Part shown: positions 1 through 5,453 of the stretch, one piece after another
How the letters are laid out: each line of letters begins with the position of its first letter
How positions within the stretch are numbered: the first letter of the stretch is position 1
Made by a program: the position numbers and the translations under genes
Source of the DNA: JBEKJU01 sp050011095
GTDB lineage: Bacteria > Desulfobacterota > Syntrophorhabdia > Syntrophorhabdales > WCHB1-27
Length of the DNA: 8,635 bases
Assembly: GCA_050011095.1 (NCBI GenBank)
Contig: JBEKJU010000277.1
Coordinates: 1-8,635 of the forward strand
Direction of reading: 5' to 3'
The notes under the pieces: model-generated
Databases searched by the model: none
The model's input: the letters and a program-made list of their open reading frames with translations, nothing else
What the model was told of the DNA's origin: nothing

Positions 1-74
1 CAAAGGAGCAGATCATCGAGCGGGCGAAGGGCATCCCTGCCGGCAAGGGGGCCGCGGGCAATTTCGACGACTGA
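1..74 (+). CDS. 3' end of an unidentified protein (partial)
   Basis: An open frame enters from the left edge (first complete codon at base 3) and ends at a TGA at 72-74. The last 23 residues are charged and glycine-rich, beginning KEQIIERAKGIP and ending GNFDD, which looks like a normal soluble C-terminal tail rather than random translation. No domain or family can be named from so short a piece. A small GC hairpin follows 32 bases downstream, consistent with the end of a transcription unit. The reading frame could be fortuitous, because only 72 bases are visible. Confidence 0.5.
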   Translation, partial: KEQIIERAKGIPAGKGAAGNFDD

Positions 75-106
75 TCGCCGTCTCCGCGGTCAAGTCCCGC
101 CGTCTC

Positions 107-125
107 CGGGAACCGGAGGTTCCCG
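107..125 (+). terminator. GC hairpin after the upstream gene, possible terminator
   Basis: A perfect 8-bp inverted repeat (CGGGAACC at 107-114 and GGTTCCCG at 118-125) encloses a 3-base loop, 32 bases after the stop at 74. No T-run follows, so it may be a weak or factor-dependent terminator or only an mRNA 3' stabiliser. The rest of 75-286 holds no gene. It has one more short inverted repeat, GGGGAA at 170-175 with TTCCCC at 190-195. Confidence 0.4.
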
Positions 126-230
126 TGTCCGACAATTTCACGGAGGCCCGGCTGAATATGCTCTCATTAGGGGAATTCTAATTCTCGCTTTCCCCGTTTG
201 TCACTGCCGAACGTTTTCGGGAAGGCGAAA

Positions 231-262
231 GCCCCCTGCCGGCGAGCACGGTTTTAGGGGGC
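231..262 (-). terminator. Probable terminator hairpin of the secreted-protein gene
   Basis: GCCCCCT at 231-237 pairs perfectly with AGGGGGC at 256-262, with an 18-base loop. Read on the minus strand, the hairpin starts 25 bases after the stop of the 287-676 gene and is followed by TTTC, a short U-tract. The long loop and short T-run make it a weak intrinsic terminator. Confidence 0.4.
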
Positions 263-286
263 AGAGGGATCGCCTGTCCGAAAGAG

Positions 287-676
287 TCACCTGCCCAGCG
301 GGCTACTTGTGTACGGACCGAAGGTCGAGGCGTCCAGCCCGCCCGAACCCGTCCCTGACCCGCCCATGGTGCTGTCGGTCCCGGTTCCGAGACCGCTTTC
401 CGGAAATGTCGTATCCATGCCTTGCGGATTGGCGGCGGCGGGAAAATCAGTACCTCCGGTGGAACCGGGAAAATCGGTACGGGCCGCTGACGGAAAATCA
501 CCGCTTGCATCATCCGGCGGTCCGGTGACTTCGGCAGGCGGTGGGGGCGGCAAGATGGCGTCGGGCGCCACCGGGGCAGCTCCAGTCGCAGGAAAGGCCT
601 GACCGTAAGCCTGGGCAGCCACAGCCAGGGGCAGAACAGTGAACACGATGAGACGCATGAGAAAAGAACGTTTCAT
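287..676 (-). CDS. Small secreted low-complexity protein with DFP repeats
   Basis: This encodes 129 residues of an exported protein of unknown function. Residues 1-27 form a classical signal peptide: MKRSF basic start, hydrophobic core LIVFTVLPLAVAA, and possible Ala-X-Ala cleavage after AQA (23) or GQA (27). The mature part is low complexity, with a five-proline run at 43-47, then DFP at 60-62, 68-70 and 77-79 and TFP at 90-92, and then a Gly/Ser/Thr-rich tail. It has no cysteines after the signal peptide, so it is not a lipoprotein. The frame is open to an ATG at 709, but ATG 676 is chosen. It has an AGGAGGTGA Shine-Dalgarno sequence at 681-689 with ideal spacing, and the 709 ATG lies upstream of the -10 element. 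It is monocistronic and divergent from the monooxygenase-like gene. No family is recognised; a role in the envelope is only a guess. Confidence 0.72.
   Translation of the reverse strand: MKRSFLMRLIVFTVLPLAVAAQAYGQAFPATGAAPVAPDAILPPPPPAEVTGPPDDASGDFPSAARTDFPGSTGGTDFPAAANPQGMDTTFPESGLGTGTDSTMGGSGTGSGGLDASTFGPYTSSPLGR
440..500 (-). repeat. Short tandem DNA repeat encoding the DFP units
   Basis: On the plus strand GGGAAAATCAGTAC (440-453) and GGGAAAATCGGTAC (467-480) lie 27 bases apart. A shorter third copy, GGAAAATCA, is at 492-500. On the minus strand these encode the TDFP/DFP peptide units. The spacing is a multiple of three, so the repeat could expand or contract without breaking the frame. 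Confidence 0.6.
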
Positions 677-680
677 GGTA

Positions 681-690
681 TCACCTCCTC
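681..690 (-). promoter_or_regulatory. Near-perfect Shine-Dalgarno that sets the start at 676
   Basis: Read on the minus strand, GAGGAGGTGA matches the full 16S rRNA anti-SD complement. AGGAGG lies 7 bases before the ATG at 676. This fixes the start of the secreted-protein gene and argues for strong translation. Confidence 0.8.
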
Positions 691-698
691 TCAAGAGA

Positions 699-726
699 AC
701 TATAATCACCTTTTCCGTTCCGTCAA
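699..726 (-). promoter_or_regulatory. Sigma70-type promoter of the secreted-protein gene
   Basis: On the minus strand a -35 element TTGACG (726-721) and a -10 element TATAGT (704-699) are separated by 16 bases; each matches consensus at 5 of 6 positions. Transcription would begin near 691-692, leaving a leader of only about 15 bases that contains the Shine-Dalgarno. With the strong RBS this predicts high constitutive expression unless a regulator acts. Confidence 0.65.
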
Positions 727-756
727 ATGCCGCACGGGGAAGGTGGTCCTGTAGGT

Positions 757-813
757 AAAGGGGCCGCCATCGACCCCGTCGCCGCCATAAGGCGACAACG
801 GGGTATGCCCTTT
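757..813. repeat. Long imperfect hairpin between divergent genes
   Basis: Nested inverted repeats share one centre. AAAGGG(G)C at 757-764 pairs with GCCCTTT at 807-813. ACCCCG at 773-778 pairs with CGGGGT at 799-804. TCGCC at 779-783 pairs with GGCGA at 791-795, leaving a GCCATAA loop and a CAA bulge. Flanking GTAG motifs occur at 751-754 (GTAGG) and 817-821 (GGTAG), reminiscent of REP-type elements. It has no T-run and sits upstream of the 699-726 promoter. It could be a chromosomal repeat or a site affecting both divergent genes. No other copy is present in the window. The rest of 677-940 holds no gene. TATGAT at 879-884 is a possible -10 for the plus-strand gene, without a convincing -35. 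Confidence 0.5.
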
Positions 814-940
814 GCGGTAGGCTTTAACCACAGAGAGATAATTTCCCCTGCGAGATAGCCTTTTTCGGTTGAATCCTGTATGATGTGGTGACTGGGACAT
901 GGCCGCGGGTCGATAACACAAGCTATAAGGAGGGAAGCTA

Positions 941-1246
941 ATGATTTACGTAGTTGTCTCGGTACGCGTGAAGGCAGGCAAGTTGCCCGAGTTCCCGGGG
1001 CTATTCGGATCGGTCGCACCCCTCGTAAGAGAAGAGAAGGGCTGCGTCGAGTATGTGGCCGCAGCGGATTTCGACAGCGGTCTGCCGCCGCAGGCCTTCG
1101 ATAAGGACGTGGTCACGATCCTCGAGAAGTGGGAGGGCCCCGAGGCGCTCCGGAACCATCTTGCCGCTCCCCACATGGCGGCATACCTTGAAAAGGAAAA
1201 GGGTCCGACAGAGGGTAGCTCCATCAAAATCCTGACAGAGGTGTAG
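941..1246 (+). CDS. Antibiotic biosynthesis monooxygenase (ABM/YgiN-like) family protein
   Basis: This 101-residue protein has the size and layout of the dimeric ferredoxin-like ABM fold. It begins with a beta strand MIYVVVSVRVKAGK (1-14). The EEKGCVEY motif (31-38) follows, equivalent to the usual E-x-G-C-x-x-Y. Then come the strand VVTILEKWEG (57-66) and the typical EAL..HL.APHM segment (68-79) that closes the pocket. Family members include cofactor-free quinol monooxygenases (YgiN) and small dimeric enzymes acting on aromatic or quinone compounds; the substrate here is unknown. The ATG at 941 has an AAGGAGGG ribosome site 6 bases upstream. The gene is followed after 75 bases by the SfsA fusion on the same strand, so the two may be co-transcribed. 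The fold is well supported and the enzymatic activity is not shown. Confidence 0.85.
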   Translation: MIYVVVSVRVKAGKLPEFPGLFGSVAPLVREEKGCVEYVAAADFDSGLPPQAFDKDVVTILEKWEGPEALRNHLAAPHMAAYLEKEKGPTEGSSIKILTEV

Positions 1247-1321
1247 CGTTCCACGGCAATCGATGGAAGGCGTGATGCTATGCCTCTCCAGATGTCCCGG
1301 ACGTACGCGTAACATCCTCCG

Positions 1322-2497
1322 ATGACCGATCTCTTCCGCCCCTTCGGCCCGCTCCTCGACGCCCGCTTCATCAGGCGTCCCAACCGTTTCCTCGTCGAGT
1401 GCGACCATGAGGGGCGCCTGATCCGCGCGTACCTCCCCAATCCGGGGAGGCTGCAGGAGCTTCTCCTCCCGGACAGCCGCCTCTATATCGTCGAGGAAGA
1501 GTCAGGCAACCGGGCAACGCGGTTTACGGTTGTGGGTGTCATCCGTGACGACTCCGACTGCCCCATCATGCTCCATACGGGGAAGACGAACGGCGCGGCG
1601 CGCCATCTCCTGGAAAAACGGCTCATCCCCGGTCTTGAGGACGCGGCCGTCGTGAGGCAGGAGGTAACCGCCGGCCGCAGCAGGTTCGACTTTCTCCTCC
1701 GCGACGGACATGGCGATATGCTCCTCGAAGTCAAGTCGTGCACGCTTTTCGGCCGGAGGGTCGCCATGTTCCCGGATGCGGTCACGGCCCGGGGGACCAG
1801 GCATCTCGAAGAGCTGGCGGCGATTGCGGGAAAAGGGACGAGGGCGGCGGTCCTTTTCATGGTCCACGGACCTTCCCCCGATACCTTCATGCCCGACTAT
1901 CATACGGACCTGCGCTTTGCCCGCACGCTGCTGGCTGTGCGCGGATCGGTACGCATCATCCCCGTCGCAGTGCGTTGGGCGCCCGATCTTTCCCTCTCCA
2001 ACTACGCGGCCCCGCTTGATATCCCCTGGTCCTACATCGAGAGGGAGGCTCAGGATAGAGGGAGCTACATCCTCGTCCTCTCCCTCCCTGAAGACCGTTT
2101 CCTCGATGTCGGCAGGGCGGGCCGTCTCTTTTTCAGGAAGGGCTTCTACCTCTATGCGGGCTCGGCGATGGCGAACCTGACGGCGAGGATGGAGAGGCAT
2201 GTGCGCAAGCGCAAGCGGTTTCACTGGCATATCGATTGGTTAAGGTCTGTAGCCGTTGTCCATGCCGTCCTCCCTATCCGCTCCTCCGCGAGGCTCGAAT
2301 GCACCATCGCCCAAGGTCTGCGCGCTCATGCTGCATGGTCGATACCGGGGTTCGGATGCACGGACTGCGGCTGCGACTCGCACCTCTTCGGCCACCCTGA
2401 CGATCCCCTCCGGTCAGCTTGGTTCCAGGGGCTCCTTCTTTCGCTCCGGATGGACAGGTACGGCGGGCCGGACGCCCCGTCGAGCATCGCCGGCTGA
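1322..2497 (+). CDS. sfsA: SfsA-DUF123 fusion, putative DNA/RNA nuclease
   Basis: The 391-residue product joins two domains. Residues 6-225 are SfsA (sugar fermentation stimulation protein A, now described as a DNA/RNA nuclease with a PD-(D/E)xK-like core). Visible features are LPNPGRLQELL (38-48), HTGKTNGAARHLL (85-97), Asp123 in SRFDFLL, Glu136-x-Lys138 in LLEVKSCTLF, and FPDAVTARGTRHLEEL (150-165). Residues 240-380 match DUF123, the GIY-YIG/Uri-like domain often fused to endonuclease III: GSYILVLSLP (247-256), GFYLYAGSA (274-282), RHVRKRKRFHWHIDWL (292-307), RLECTIAQ (324-331), IPGFGCTDCGCDSHLF (341-356). E. coli SfsA is about 230 residues, so this is a genuine extension. An in-frame TAA at 1310-1312 makes ATG 1322 the first possible start, although no clear Shine-Dalgarno precedes it. 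Likely a cytoplasmic nucleic-acid processing or repair role; the exact substrate is unknown. Confidence 0.9.
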   Translation: MTDLFRPFGPLLDARFIRRPNRFLVECDHEGRLIRAYLPNPGRLQELLLPDSRLYIVEEESGNRATRFTVVGVIRDDSDCPIMLHTGKTNGAARHLLEKRLIPGLEDAAVVRQEVTAGRSRFDFLLRDGHGDMLLEVKSCTLFGRRVAMFPDAVTARGTRHLEELAAIAGKGTRAAVLFMVHGPSPDTFMPDYHTDLRFARTLLAVRGSVRIIPVAVRWAPDLSLSNYAAPLDIPWSYIEREAQDRGSYILVLSLPEDRFLDVGRAGRLFFRKGFYLYAGSAMANLTARMERHVRKRKRFHWHIDWLRSVAVVHAVLPIRSSARLECTIAQGLRAHAAWSIPGFGCTDCGCDSHLFGHPDDPLRSAWFQGLLLSLRMDRYGGPDAPSSIAG

Positions 2498-2568
2498 GCA
2501 TCCGGCCCTGATCCTTCGCGCACCGGGTCTCCGGCGGCGATGCCAACGGGATACCAGGCCGCGGCAGC

Positions 2569-2649
2569 GGTCCACCTTCGGACCATGGCGTTCTCAGCCG
2601 AAGACCGCCACGACGACCCACCACGGGACGCGCAAAGATACGCCCGTGG
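2569..2649. other. Hairpins downstream of the SfsA fusion
   Basis: Two perfect short inverted repeats follow the stop at 2497: GGTCC/GGACC (2569-2573 and 2580-2584), and CCACGGG/CCCGTGG (2621-2627 and 2643-2649). The second extends by CG/CG inside a one-base bulge, with a 10-base loop. Neither has a T-run. They may help end the plus-strand transcript. The spacer 2498-2731 contains no supported gene. Confidence 0.35.
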
Positions 2650-2670
2650 CGGCGGGCGGGCGCAACGAAA

Positions 2671-2701
2671 GGCAGGCAGGCCATCGACGGCCCCGCCTGC
2701 C
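2671..2701 (-). terminator. Terminator between convergent genes
   Basis: GGCAGGC (2671-2677) plus GGCC (2679-2682) pair with GGCC (2689-2692) plus GCCTGCC (2695-2701) around a 6-base loop, an 11-bp stem with a small internal bulge. Read on the minus strand it starts 30 bases after the stop of the PEP-CTERM-type gene and is followed by TTTCGTT. That suits a rho-independent terminator for the minus gene, and the stem could also slow plus-strand transcription. Confidence 0.65.
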
Positions 2702-2731
2702 CGGTATTCATATCTATATGGAAATGCAAAC

Positions 2732-3745
2732 CTACATGAAGCGCCTCCTCAGCACGGCAAGACCGGCCAGGCCCGGACCGAAGAGGAGCAGAGAAGCGGG
2801 CACGGGGGTCGGCACCACATCCAGGCTGGTGAGGGTGAAAATCGACCGGGCTGAACTGGTGTCCGTGGGGAGGACCAGCCTAAAGTACCCCCTGTTCGAG
2901 GCAAGTCCACTCCCGTTCAATAAGTAGGCAACCATATCGGAACCAGTGCCGGTGTAGGTGCCGTTATTAAAAGTGGTGCCGTCGTTCTGAACGATCTCGG
3001 CCATCGACAGGACCGCTTCGCCGCCATCCGTACCGGTGGCAATCACATACTGGTTAAGGTTGTTCGTGTTTATCCCTGCACTCTGGAGCATGGACAGAAG
3101 GGAGACGCCGGTGTACTGGTTGCCGGCGTAGGTCCAGGCTTCCTGCCCCGTCAATGCGGTAAAACTGCCTGGCAAAACACCAGTTTGTGAGCTGTAGGCC
3201 CCGGCGTTGTACGTGGCGGCCGTAGCGCCATTGTTCTGGATTGTTAAAGACGACGACCAGCCCCCTGAGCCCGCCGGCATGGTAGTATGGACGACGTTGA
3301 TGTTCGTCACGTTGGAGAGCGACTGGCCCGGGCCGCTTATGGTGAACCCGGTGGCGGCGCTGCCCCCGATCTGTATGTTATTTGCACTGCCGTTGCTGGC
3401 CGAATAGCTGCCTACTGAATTGTTGCCGACCGTGATCTCTCCCACCGAGAAGGTTGCTATCTGACCTGTAGACGACGTGGCGACTATGTAATCCTGATTG
3501 GCTACCATGTCATTATAGCTGCCCGTGGGGAGGTTGTTGTTCACGTACATGGCCTCGCCACTCACCGTATCAAAGAGGTTCGAGAGGCTACCTGTGTAAG
3601 TTTGCGGGCCTGATAAAGCGCTCACTCCGGTGGCTGACAAATCCCCCGTCACCGTGTATGATTGTGCCCGAGCGGATCCAGCCGGCACAAAGAGCGCGAT
3701 CACTGCCGCGACAGCAATGAAAACACAAAGATTTCTTTTCATCAT
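2732..3745 (-). CDS. PEP-CTERM-type exported protein with two molybdopterin-oxidoreductase-like domains
   Basis: This 337-residue protein has a signal peptide (residues 1-27, cleavage likely after SARA) and a PEP-CTERM-like sorting tail (314-335: PVPA, hydrophobic LLLFGPGLAGLAVL, then RRR). The tail is the variant with P-x-P instead of P-E-P, recognised by exosortase systems. Two related modules lie between. The first (about 29-152) has IVATSSTGQIATFSVGEI at 87-104. The second (about 163-310) has VIATGTDGGEAVLSMAEI at 234-251 and FRLVLPTDTSSARSI at 288-302. The second resembles the sulfite-oxidase-type molybdopterin-binding fold (GxxAxxSxAEL then RLVxPxD) but lacks the cofactor Cys, because no cysteine occurs after the signal peptide. 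The mature protein is Asn/Ser/Thr/Gly-rich, as in surface or matrix proteins. Two ATGs (3745, 3742) are possible; AAAAGGAG is 4 and 7 bases away respectively. It probably serves as an extracellular or biofilm-matrix structural protein (inference). Confidence 0.85.
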   Translation of the reverse strand: MMKRNLCVFIAVAAVIALFVPAGSARAQSYTVTGDLSATGVSALSGPQTYTGSLSNLFDTVSGEAMYVNNNLPTGSYNDMVANQDYIVATSSTGQIATFSVGEITVGNNSVGSYSASNGSANNIQIGGSAATGFTISGPGQSLSNVTNINVVHTTMPAGSGGWSSSLTIQNNGATAATYNAGAYSSQTGVLPGSFTALTGQEAWTYAGNQYTGVSLLSMLQSAGINTNNLNQYVIATGTDGGEAVLSMAEIVQNDGTTFNNGTYTGTGSDMVAYLLNGSGLASNRGYFRLVLPTDTSSARSIFTLTSLDVVPTPVPASLLLFGPGLAGLAVLRRRFM

Positions 3746-3937
3746 GCGTCTCCTTTTCTGCGTGGGGTTGCTTCCATACCCTCACACGTGAGGTTTCCGG
3801 ACTCCCGCTCGAACCGGCCTGCGGTTTTTACCCATGCCCTGCCGGCGCGCGCGGGTTTTTTGGGGCCCCATGCGAAACGGCGTCCGTGCCCTGAGCTTCC
3901 GTTGCAGCGTTATTGCCTACTAAGTATAACGACCGTT
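3746..3937 (-). promoter_or_regulatory. Long structured 5' leader of the PEP-CTERM-type gene
   Basis: If transcription starts near 3937, the mRNA has a GC-rich leader of about 190 nt. Visible elements on the minus strand are a perfect palindrome TGGGGCCCCA (3870-3861) followed by an A-run, an imperfect direct repeat GCATGGG..AAAAACC (from 3872 and from 3836), and an AACCG/CGGTT inverted pair near 3811-3826. CCTCAC/GTGAGG (3780-3793) lies near the start codon. None matches a riboswitch class I can identify. On the plus strand the same region reads as GC blocks followed by T5 and T6 runs (3825-3829, 3855-3861), which could instead act as terminators for plus-strand transcription. Confidence 0.4.
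3780..3793. promoter_or_regulatory. Inverted repeat CCTCAC-AC-GTGAGG
   Basis: Perfect 6-bp arms (3780-3785 and 3788-3793) surround a 2-base centre, 35 bases upstream of the PEP-CTERM-type start. The symmetry and short centre look more like a protein-binding site or a very tight leader hairpin than a terminator. The binding factor is unknown. Confidence 0.35.
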
Positions 3938-3938
3938 A
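3927..3938. promoter_or_regulatory. Operator-like palindrome TAACG-AC-CGTTA
   Basis: Perfect 5-bp arms (3927-3931 and 3934-3938) flank a 2-base centre, a geometry common in TetR-type operators. It begins about 6 bases after the -10 at 3944-3949 on the minus strand, so it would cover the transcription start. A bound repressor would block initiation. No regulator gene is present in the window. Confidence 0.45.
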
Positions 3939-3943
3939 CATGT

Positions 3944-3972
3944 TATATACATAAGGAGACAACGTAAGTCAA
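3944..3972 (-). promoter_or_regulatory. Sigma70-type promoter of the PEP-CTERM-type gene
   Basis: On the minus strand -35 TTGACT (3972-3967, 5 of 6 matches) and -10 TATATA (3949-3944, 4 of 6) are separated by exactly 17 bases; an overlapping TATAAC gives 5 of 6 at 19-base spacing. Transcription would start near 3937 and read into 2732-3745. A second TATACT (3926-3921) lies just downstream without a convincing -35. Confidence 0.6.
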
Positions 3973-4257
3973 GCTTTTTTCGCATTCCGGCGGGCGAACC
4001 AGATGGACGGTTGAGGCTATTCCGATGGATTTTTATAAGAAATATACAAAGAGACGCAAAGCGGTCCGGATGAGGGAGCGGACCGGGCACGGTGAATTGG
4101 AAGAGCTGGAAAGGCGGCTCAACCTACAACTTCTTCCCCCGGTTCCTCTTCAGGCATGTGAAAATAAGTCGAAGGTCCGCTTCATTATATTTAAGAGTAG
4201 ATGGGTCTCACTGCCGCTTACCCCTTCGAACTGGCTTACCGGACCACAAACGAAGTC
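3973..4257. other. Intergenic stretch without a supported gene
   Basis: No convincing coding region is seen on either strand. It is less GC-rich than its surroundings and includes AT-rich segments near 4028-4050 and 4182-4196. A 7-bp inverted repeat, CGGTCCG (4062-4068) and CGGACCG (4079-4085), has a 10-base loop and no T-run. A plus-strand open frame from ATG 4025 has an ordinary-looking start (MDFYKKYTKRRK) but no ribosome site, and it runs into the antisense of the desulfurase gene. The stretch may be a decayed gene or a regulatory spacer. Confidence 0.4.
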
Positions 4258-4271
4258 AAAAAGGCCTTTTT
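4258..4271 (-). terminator. Palindrome AAAAAGGCCTTTTT at the end of the hydroxylase operon
   Basis: This is a perfect 14-base palindrome beginning 4 bases after the desulfurase stop (4276-4278). Read on the minus strand it ends in T5. The stem is short and weak in isolation (A:T pairs around GGCC). An adjoining GTC/GAC pair could extend it with a bulge. It is the only terminator candidate seen after the three-gene operon. Confidence 0.45.
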
Positions 4272-4275
4272 CAGA

Positions 4276-5445
4276 CTATCGGGCAGTGAAACGGGCAATC
4301 GCGGTCATCGCGTCTACTATCCTGTCGATCTCCTCCAGGGTATTGAAGGCGCCCAGGCTGAAGCGCACCCCTCCGCGAGGGCTGGTTCCCAGGTCCTGAT
4401 GCAAAAGGGGCGCGCAGTGAAGCCCCGCGCGGGTGGCTATGGCGAAATCGCCATCGAGGATGCTTGCCACCTGCTCGGGGTCCATGCCCTCGACCGTGCA
4501 CAAAAGCACGGGCAGATGGTTCTCCAGAGATTCGGCGGCGTAGAGGCGGACCCCCCTCAAGGTGGACAATCCGTCCCTGAGCCGTCGGGTCAGGGACATT
4601 TCATGGGCATAAAGCCTGCCCATGCCCTGCGCTTCAATGTAGCGAATCCCCGCGGAAAGGCCGATTACCCCGAGGATGTTGATGGTCCCGGCTTCCAATC
4701 GCTGGGGATAATCCTGTGAATGGACGAGACTGGCTGAGTCCGTCCCTGTGCCGCCGAATCGGGTTGTCCGCACGTTCAGGGTCCGGGAGAGGACCAGTCC
4801 GCCGATCCCTGTCGGGCCATAGAGCCCCTTGTGGCCCGTGAAGGCGACGGCGCTTACCCCCCATCGGGTCATATGGATCGGCAGTATGCCGGCGGTCTGG
4901 GTGACGTCGAGGATCAGCGGGACGGCCCGTTCCCTGCAAAGGTCCCCGACCCGGGCCACGGGCTGCACGGTCCCCAGGACGTTCGATCCATGGGTGAGGA
5001 TCACGAACCTGGTATTGGGTCTGATCGCGCGGGCCACGTCCCCGGGATCGATGAACCCCTGTTCGTCGAAAGGCACGAGATCGAGGTTGATGATCCCCCG
5101 GGCCGAGAGGTAATGGAGGGGCCTCAGCACGGAATTGTGTTCGAGGCGGGAGCTGACGACATGACAGCCCGGCTCGACCAGCCCCTGGATGAGCGTATTG
5201 AGCGCATCCGTGGCGTTGTAGCTAAAAGCCACCCGCGAGGGGTCATCGGCGCCAAAAAACGTGGAGACCTGATGCCTCACCCCATGGACAAGACCTTCGG
5301 CCTGAACACTCAAATCAAAGCTGCCCCTTCCGGGAGAAACCCCCAGAGCTTCATAGATTTCACACATCTCGGCCAGGACCGCATGGGGTTTCGGAAACGT
5401 CGTAGCGGCATTATCAACGTAAATGAGGGGTCGTTTCGATGACAT
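4276..5445 (-). CDS. Cysteine desulfurase, class V aminotransferase fold (EF2568 type)
   Basis: This 389-residue PLP enzyme is expected to take sulfur (or possibly selenium) from cysteine (or selenocysteine) as an enzyme-bound persulfide. Visible hallmarks are YVDNAATTFPKP (9-20), His103 in SRLEHNSVLRPL, which stacks on PLP, Asp180 and Gln183 in LILDVTQTAG, and the PLP Schiff-base Lys206 in FTGHKGLYGPTGIGGL. The catalytic Cys344 lies in RAGLHCAPL and the carboxylate-binding Arg361 in GGVRFSLGAFNT. The EHNSVLRPL and RAGLHCAPL signatures fit the TIGR01977 (EF2568) family better than IscS or NifS. As I recall, that family accompanies selenium-dependent molybdenum hydroxylases. The start ATG is 8 bp after the stop of the TusE-like gene, with GAGGG upstream, so the genes are co-translated from one transcript. 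Cytoplasmic. The likely partner is the TusE-like carrier and the final acceptor the molybdenum cofactor of the hydroxylase (inference). Confidence 0.92.
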   Translation of the reverse strand: MSSKRPLIYVDNAATTFPKPHAVLAEMCEIYEALGVSPGRGSFDLSVQAEGLVHGVRHQVSTFFGADDPSRVAFSYNATDALNTLIQGLVEPGCHVVSSRLEHNSVLRPLHYLSARGIINLDLVPFDEQGFIDPGDVARAIRPNTRFVILTHGSNVLGTVQPVARVGDLCRERAVPLILDVTQTAGILPIHMTRWGVSAVAFTGHKGLYGPTGIGGLVLSRTLNVRTTRFGGTGTDSASLVHSQDYPQRLEAGTINILGVIGLSAGIRYIEAQGMGRLYAHEMSLTRRLRDGLSTLRGVRLYAAESLENHLPVLLCTVEGMDPEQVASILDGDFAIATRAGLHCAPLLHQDLGTSPRGGVRFSLGAFNTLEEIDRIVDAMTAIARFTAR

Positions 5446-5453
5446 GGCACCCT

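Noticed and set aside
677..709. In-frame upstream ATG at 709 for the secreted protein
   Set aside because: It lies upstream of the -10 element and would add 11 residues before a clean signal peptide. The strong Shine-Dalgarno points to 676.
1502..2230. Minus-strand open frame of 242 codons
   Set aside because: It is antisense to the SfsA-DUF123 gene and has no recognisable domain.
3801..3826. GGTTCGAGC on the minus strand resembles a tRNA T-arm
   Set aside because: No acceptor, D or anticodon arm can be drawn around it.
3822..3836. TGG...GC pattern on the minus strand considered as a sigma54 -24/-12 promoter, as found before some PEP-CTERM genes
   Set aside because: The GG-to-GC spacing is one base short and the hexamers do not match. 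The sigma70-type elements at 3944-3972 fit better.
4053..4062. GACGCAAAGC resembles a conserved block of the GEMM cyclic-di-GMP riboswitch
   Set aside because: The other conserved blocks and the two-stem layout are absent, and no gene follows on that strand.
4025..4399. Plus-strand open frame starting MDFYKKYTKRRK
   Set aside because: It has no ribosome site and no family resemblance, and its second half is antisense to the conserved C-terminus of the desulfurase.
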